Positions 5,217 to 6,662 of a stretch of DNA of 6,662 nucleotides are shown piece after piece (the stretch's first letter is position 1; each line of letters starts with the position of its first letter). Source of the stretch: SIG587 sp045531585 (lineage in GTDB: Bacteria > Bacillota > Clostridia > Oscillospirales > Acutalibacteraceae); assembly GCA_045531585.1 (NCBI GenBank), contig JAZSEH010000009.1, positions 1 to 6,662 of the forward strand, in the 5' to 3' direction. Under the pieces are notes generated by a model. It did not search any database. It was not told where the DNA came from and worked only from the letters and a program-made list of their open reading frames with translations. Made by a program: the position numbers and the translations under genes.

Positions 5217-5516
5217 ATGCGAAACCACTCGAAAAAACTGCTGTCGTTTATACTTGCAGTGCTGGTGTTGTTGGGTTCAATGCCGCTGGCTTTAACCGCA
5301 TTTGCGGAAGGCGAAATTGTTCTTGAACTTAATAAGGGTACTCTTGTTGATTCGACATACGTACCCACGGCGGGTGGGGTTAATAATTTCCATTTTTTTC
5401 ATCACTCAACAGACTCTTCTGCCGAGCTGAATATAAGCAGTAGCAATGCAAAAGGCGGAAATAACTCGGCAAAAATCAATCTAAAAAAAGCACTTCTTAC
5501 GAAGTGCTTTTTTTAG
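5217..5516 (+). pseudogene. Probable 5' fragment of a secreted or surface protein gene
   Basis: The frame has a good start: GGAGGA (5205-5210) six bases before ATG 5217, and promoters upstream. The 99-residue product begins with a clear Sec signal peptide: basic MRNHSKK, a hydrophobic core to about residue 22, and a probable cleavage after AFA (residue 30) before EGE. The exported part is rich in Ser, Asn, Gly and Thr, like the beginning of a clostridial extracellular protein, but I recognise no domain. Residues 88-99 (NLKKALLTKCFF) are encoded by the terminator hairpin at 5478-5519, and the stop lies in its right arm. This strongly suggests that the original gene was cut and joined to the terminator of the convergent TRAP gene, or that the assembly is wrong here. 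A genuine small secreted protein is the less likely alternative. Confidence 0.6.
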
Positions 5517-5519
5517 ATT
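5478..5519. terminator. Bidirectional terminator with 19-bp perfect stem
   Basis: The left arm 5478-5496 (AATCTAAAAAAAGCACTTC) is the exact reverse complement of 5501-5519, with loop TTAC. Seven A and seven T flank the GC core, so both strands give an RNA hairpin followed by U. On - it begins immediately after the TRAP permease stop codon (5520-5522). On + it lies inside the secreted-protein ORF. Confidence 0.9.
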
Positions 5520-6479
5520 TTATACGGCAATAATCGATTTTTTCTTTTTACCAATCACCTGTATCAGTACCACAACGCCCACAAGGGAGAGGCCGATAAT
5601 GTCTGTAATCCAACCGGGGTATATAAGCAGCAGACCACCCACAGCGCTAATAATACGTTCATACCATTTCATTGATTTCAGCAGATATCCTTCAAGAGAT
5701 GCCGAAACACCAAACATACCTATCAGCGAGGTAATGCATATAAGGATAACCTCCCACACGGTTGTATTTATAAATAACAGTGCAGGGTTAAGTGCAAATA
5801 CGTAGGGCACAATAAAGGCACCTATTGCAAGCTTGGTAGATGTAAACGCAGTTTTCATGGGGTTTGCCTGAGCAATAGCCGCACCTGCATAGGCTGCAAG
5901 AGCAACAGGGGGAGTAAGGTCGGCAACAATACCAAAATAGAATACAAAGAAGTGAGCTGCTATTATGGGTACGCCCATCTGTACAAGAATAGGTGCACAG
6001 GTAGCGGCCATAATGCAGTAGTTTGCAGTGGTGGGAACGCCCATTCCAAGAACTATACAGCAAAGCATTGTGAGGAACAGGGCAATAATTATGTGATTAC
6101 CTGCCAGAGCAACAATGCCGTTAAACATCATATATGCAAGACCTGTTATACCGATAACACCTGCAATAATACCTGCAACACCGCAAGCGGCGGCAACGGT
6201 TATCATACCCTGACCGCCTGCCGCAAGAGCCTCTAAAAGTCGCATAGGCGTAATACGGTGCTCCTTATTAAACATACTTACAACTATGGCGGCAACAATG
6301 GCAATTGCAGCGGCATAGGCAATCGAGCGTGTGCTTGTGCCTACAAGGTAGATAAGAAGTACCAGGGGAAGAAGCAGATAGGTTTGCTTAAGCAGAGGCT
6401 TAAGGCGGGGCAACTCCTCCTTGGTAAGACCGCGAAGGCCTTCTTTCTTAGCCTCAAGGTGAACTGTAATAAATACACC
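5520..6479 (-). CDS. TRAP transporter fused permease (DctM-like/TAXI type), C-terminal part; 5' end missing
   Basis: 319 residues of a multi-span inner-membrane permease, open at its N-terminus. It has repeated long hydrophobic segments and two hallmark stretches of the fused 4TM/12TM TRAP family: GMGVPTTANY (145-154 of the fragment) and YFGIVADLTPPVALAAYAGA (181-200). The first residues (GVFITVHLEAKKEGLRGL) correspond to an internal point of the usual protein of over 600 residues, so roughly the N-terminal half is absent. TRAP permeases import organic acids or similar solutes using Na+ gradients with an extracytoplasmic binding protein; the TAXI subtype is likely from the fused layout, and the substrate is unknown. 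The frame can be extended to an ATG at 6497, but the extra codons (MATIRL) are library-adapter sequence, so the gene is incomplete only because the contig ends. A terminator follows its stop directly. Confidence 0.9.
   Translation of the reverse strand, partial: GVFITVHLEAKKEGLRGLTKEELPRLKPLLKQTYLLLPLVLLIYLVGTSTRSIAYAAAIAIVAAIVVSMFNKEHRITPMRLLEALAAGGQGMITVAAACGVAGIIAGVIGITGLAYMMFNGIVALAGNHIIIALFLTMLCCIVLGMGVPTTANYCIMAATCAPILVQMGVPIIAAHFFVFYFGIVADLTPPVALAAYAGAAIAQANPMKTAFTSTKLAIGAFIVPYVFALNPALLFINTTVWEVILICITSLIGMFGVSASLEGYLLKSMKWYERIISAVGGLLLIYPGWITDIIGLSLVGVVVLIQVIGKKKKSIIAV
6381..6479. repeat. First (genuine) copy of an exact 99-base direct repeat
   Basis: This segment lies inside the TRAP permease coding region and is repeated exactly at 6564-6662. 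The left boundary is sharp: the bases before the two copies differ. The right boundary is the adapter junction here and the end of the window in the second copy. It most likely represents one short sequencing insert. Confidence 0.95.
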
Positions 6480-6563
6480 AAGTCGGATCGTAGCCATGTC
6501 GTTCTGTGAGCCAAGGGGTTGGGATAGGTGGTTGTCTTCCTAAGACCGCTTGGCCTCCGACTT
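6480..6563. other. Sequencing-library adapter (MGI/BGI DNBSEQ type), assembly artefact
   Basis: The 84 bases split into 42 + 10 + 32. Positions 6480-6521 match, from memory, the DNBSEQ read-2 adapter (starting AAGTCGGATCGTAGCC) with one difference at 6517 (G for A). Positions 6532-6563 match the reverse complement of the read-1 adapter (AAGTCGGAGGCCAAGC on the - strand). Positions 6522-6531 (GGATAGGTGG) fit a 10-base sample index. Identical sequence on both sides fits a circularised short insert. It is not organism DNA. Confidence 0.93.
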
Positions 6564-6662
6564 GGTTTGCTTAAGCAGAGGCTTAAGGCGGGGCAACTCC
6601 TCCTTGGTAAGACCGCGAAGGCCTTCTTTCTTAGCCTCAAGGTGAACTGTAATAAATACACC
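6564..6662. repeat. Second, artefactual copy of the 99-base repeat
   Basis: Identical to 6381-6479 in every base by eye, and ending exactly at the window edge. Lying beyond the adapter, it is the same insert read a second time around the adapter circle, not a genomic duplication. It should not be annotated as a second TRAP gene fragment. Confidence 0.9.

Noticed and set aside
5952..6236. Cys-rich + strand frame opposite the TRAP permease
   Set aside because: It is a shadow of the permease coding sequence, has no SD, and shows composition caused by the opposite codons.
6341..6661. A 106-residue - strand frame with an internal repeat (two copies starting YLLQFTLRLRKK)
   Set aside because: The repeat is the artefactual 99-base duplication around the adapter, read in the wrong frame over the TRAP gene. 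It is not a repeat protein.
6381..6662. Direct repeat flanking an 84-base segment with AAGTCGGA/TCCGACTT ends, resembling a small mobile element
   Set aside because: The 8-base inverted ends and the segment itself are library adapter sequence; the flanking repeat is one insert read twice.

Overview
The window looks like the end of an assembled contig from an anaerobic member of the Bacillota, most likely class Clostridia and perhaps a gut species. The evidence is the moderately low GC, the GGAGG-type ribosome binding sites, the short A-tract/GC-stem/T-tract terminators, a Crp/Fnr regulator of clostridial type, a fermentative D-lactate dehydrogenase next to iron-sulfur and ferritin genes, and a fused TRAP permease. 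Genus and species cannot be read from the sequence.

Layout: (1) Positions 1-142 hold a run of adjacent inverted repeats, one of which is a probable terminator of a gene off the left edge. (2) Positions 152-1114 (+) encode a membrane-anchored alpha/beta hydrolase with its own terminator. (3) Positions 1137-1273 look like a small independent (+) transcription unit with promoter, strong SD and terminator, holding only a 29-codon TTG-initiated frame. (4) Positions 4315 down to 1274 (-) form a tight four-gene operon read ldhA, 4Fe-4S protein, ferritin, ZIP metal transporter: ldhA overlaps the Fe-S gene by 4 bases and the next gaps are 22 and 17 bases. (5) Divergent from it is a Crp/Fnr-family regulator (4401-5060, +). 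The 85-base gap between them carries candidate promoters in both directions and a perfect 16-base palindrome. (6) Positions 5061-5216 are AT-rich with candidate promoters and a 14-base tandem duplication. They lead into a short secreted-protein ORF (5217-5516, +) that runs straight into a terminator hairpin and looks like a 5' gene fragment. (7) Positions 5520-6479 (-) are the C-terminal part of a TRAP-type fused permease.

The last 183 bases are not normal genome sequence. Positions 6480-6563 match, as I remember them, the two MGI/BGI DNBSEQ library adapters (42 and 32 bases) around a 10-base index-like spacer. They are followed by an exact second copy of the preceding 99 bases. The contig has run out of the genome into a short-insert adapter circle. 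The apparent start of the TRAP gene (Met-Ala-Thr-Ile-Arg-Leu) is encoded by adapter, and the real 5' end of the gene is missing.

Functional reading (inference): the regulator probably senses a redox, iron or nitrosative signal and acts on the operon and/or itself through the palindrome. The operon would join pyruvate reduction to lactate with an Fe-S electron-transfer or accessory protein, iron storage, and divalent-metal import. I did not find a clear new defence or mobile system. The most biologically interesting item is this regulator-operon unit.
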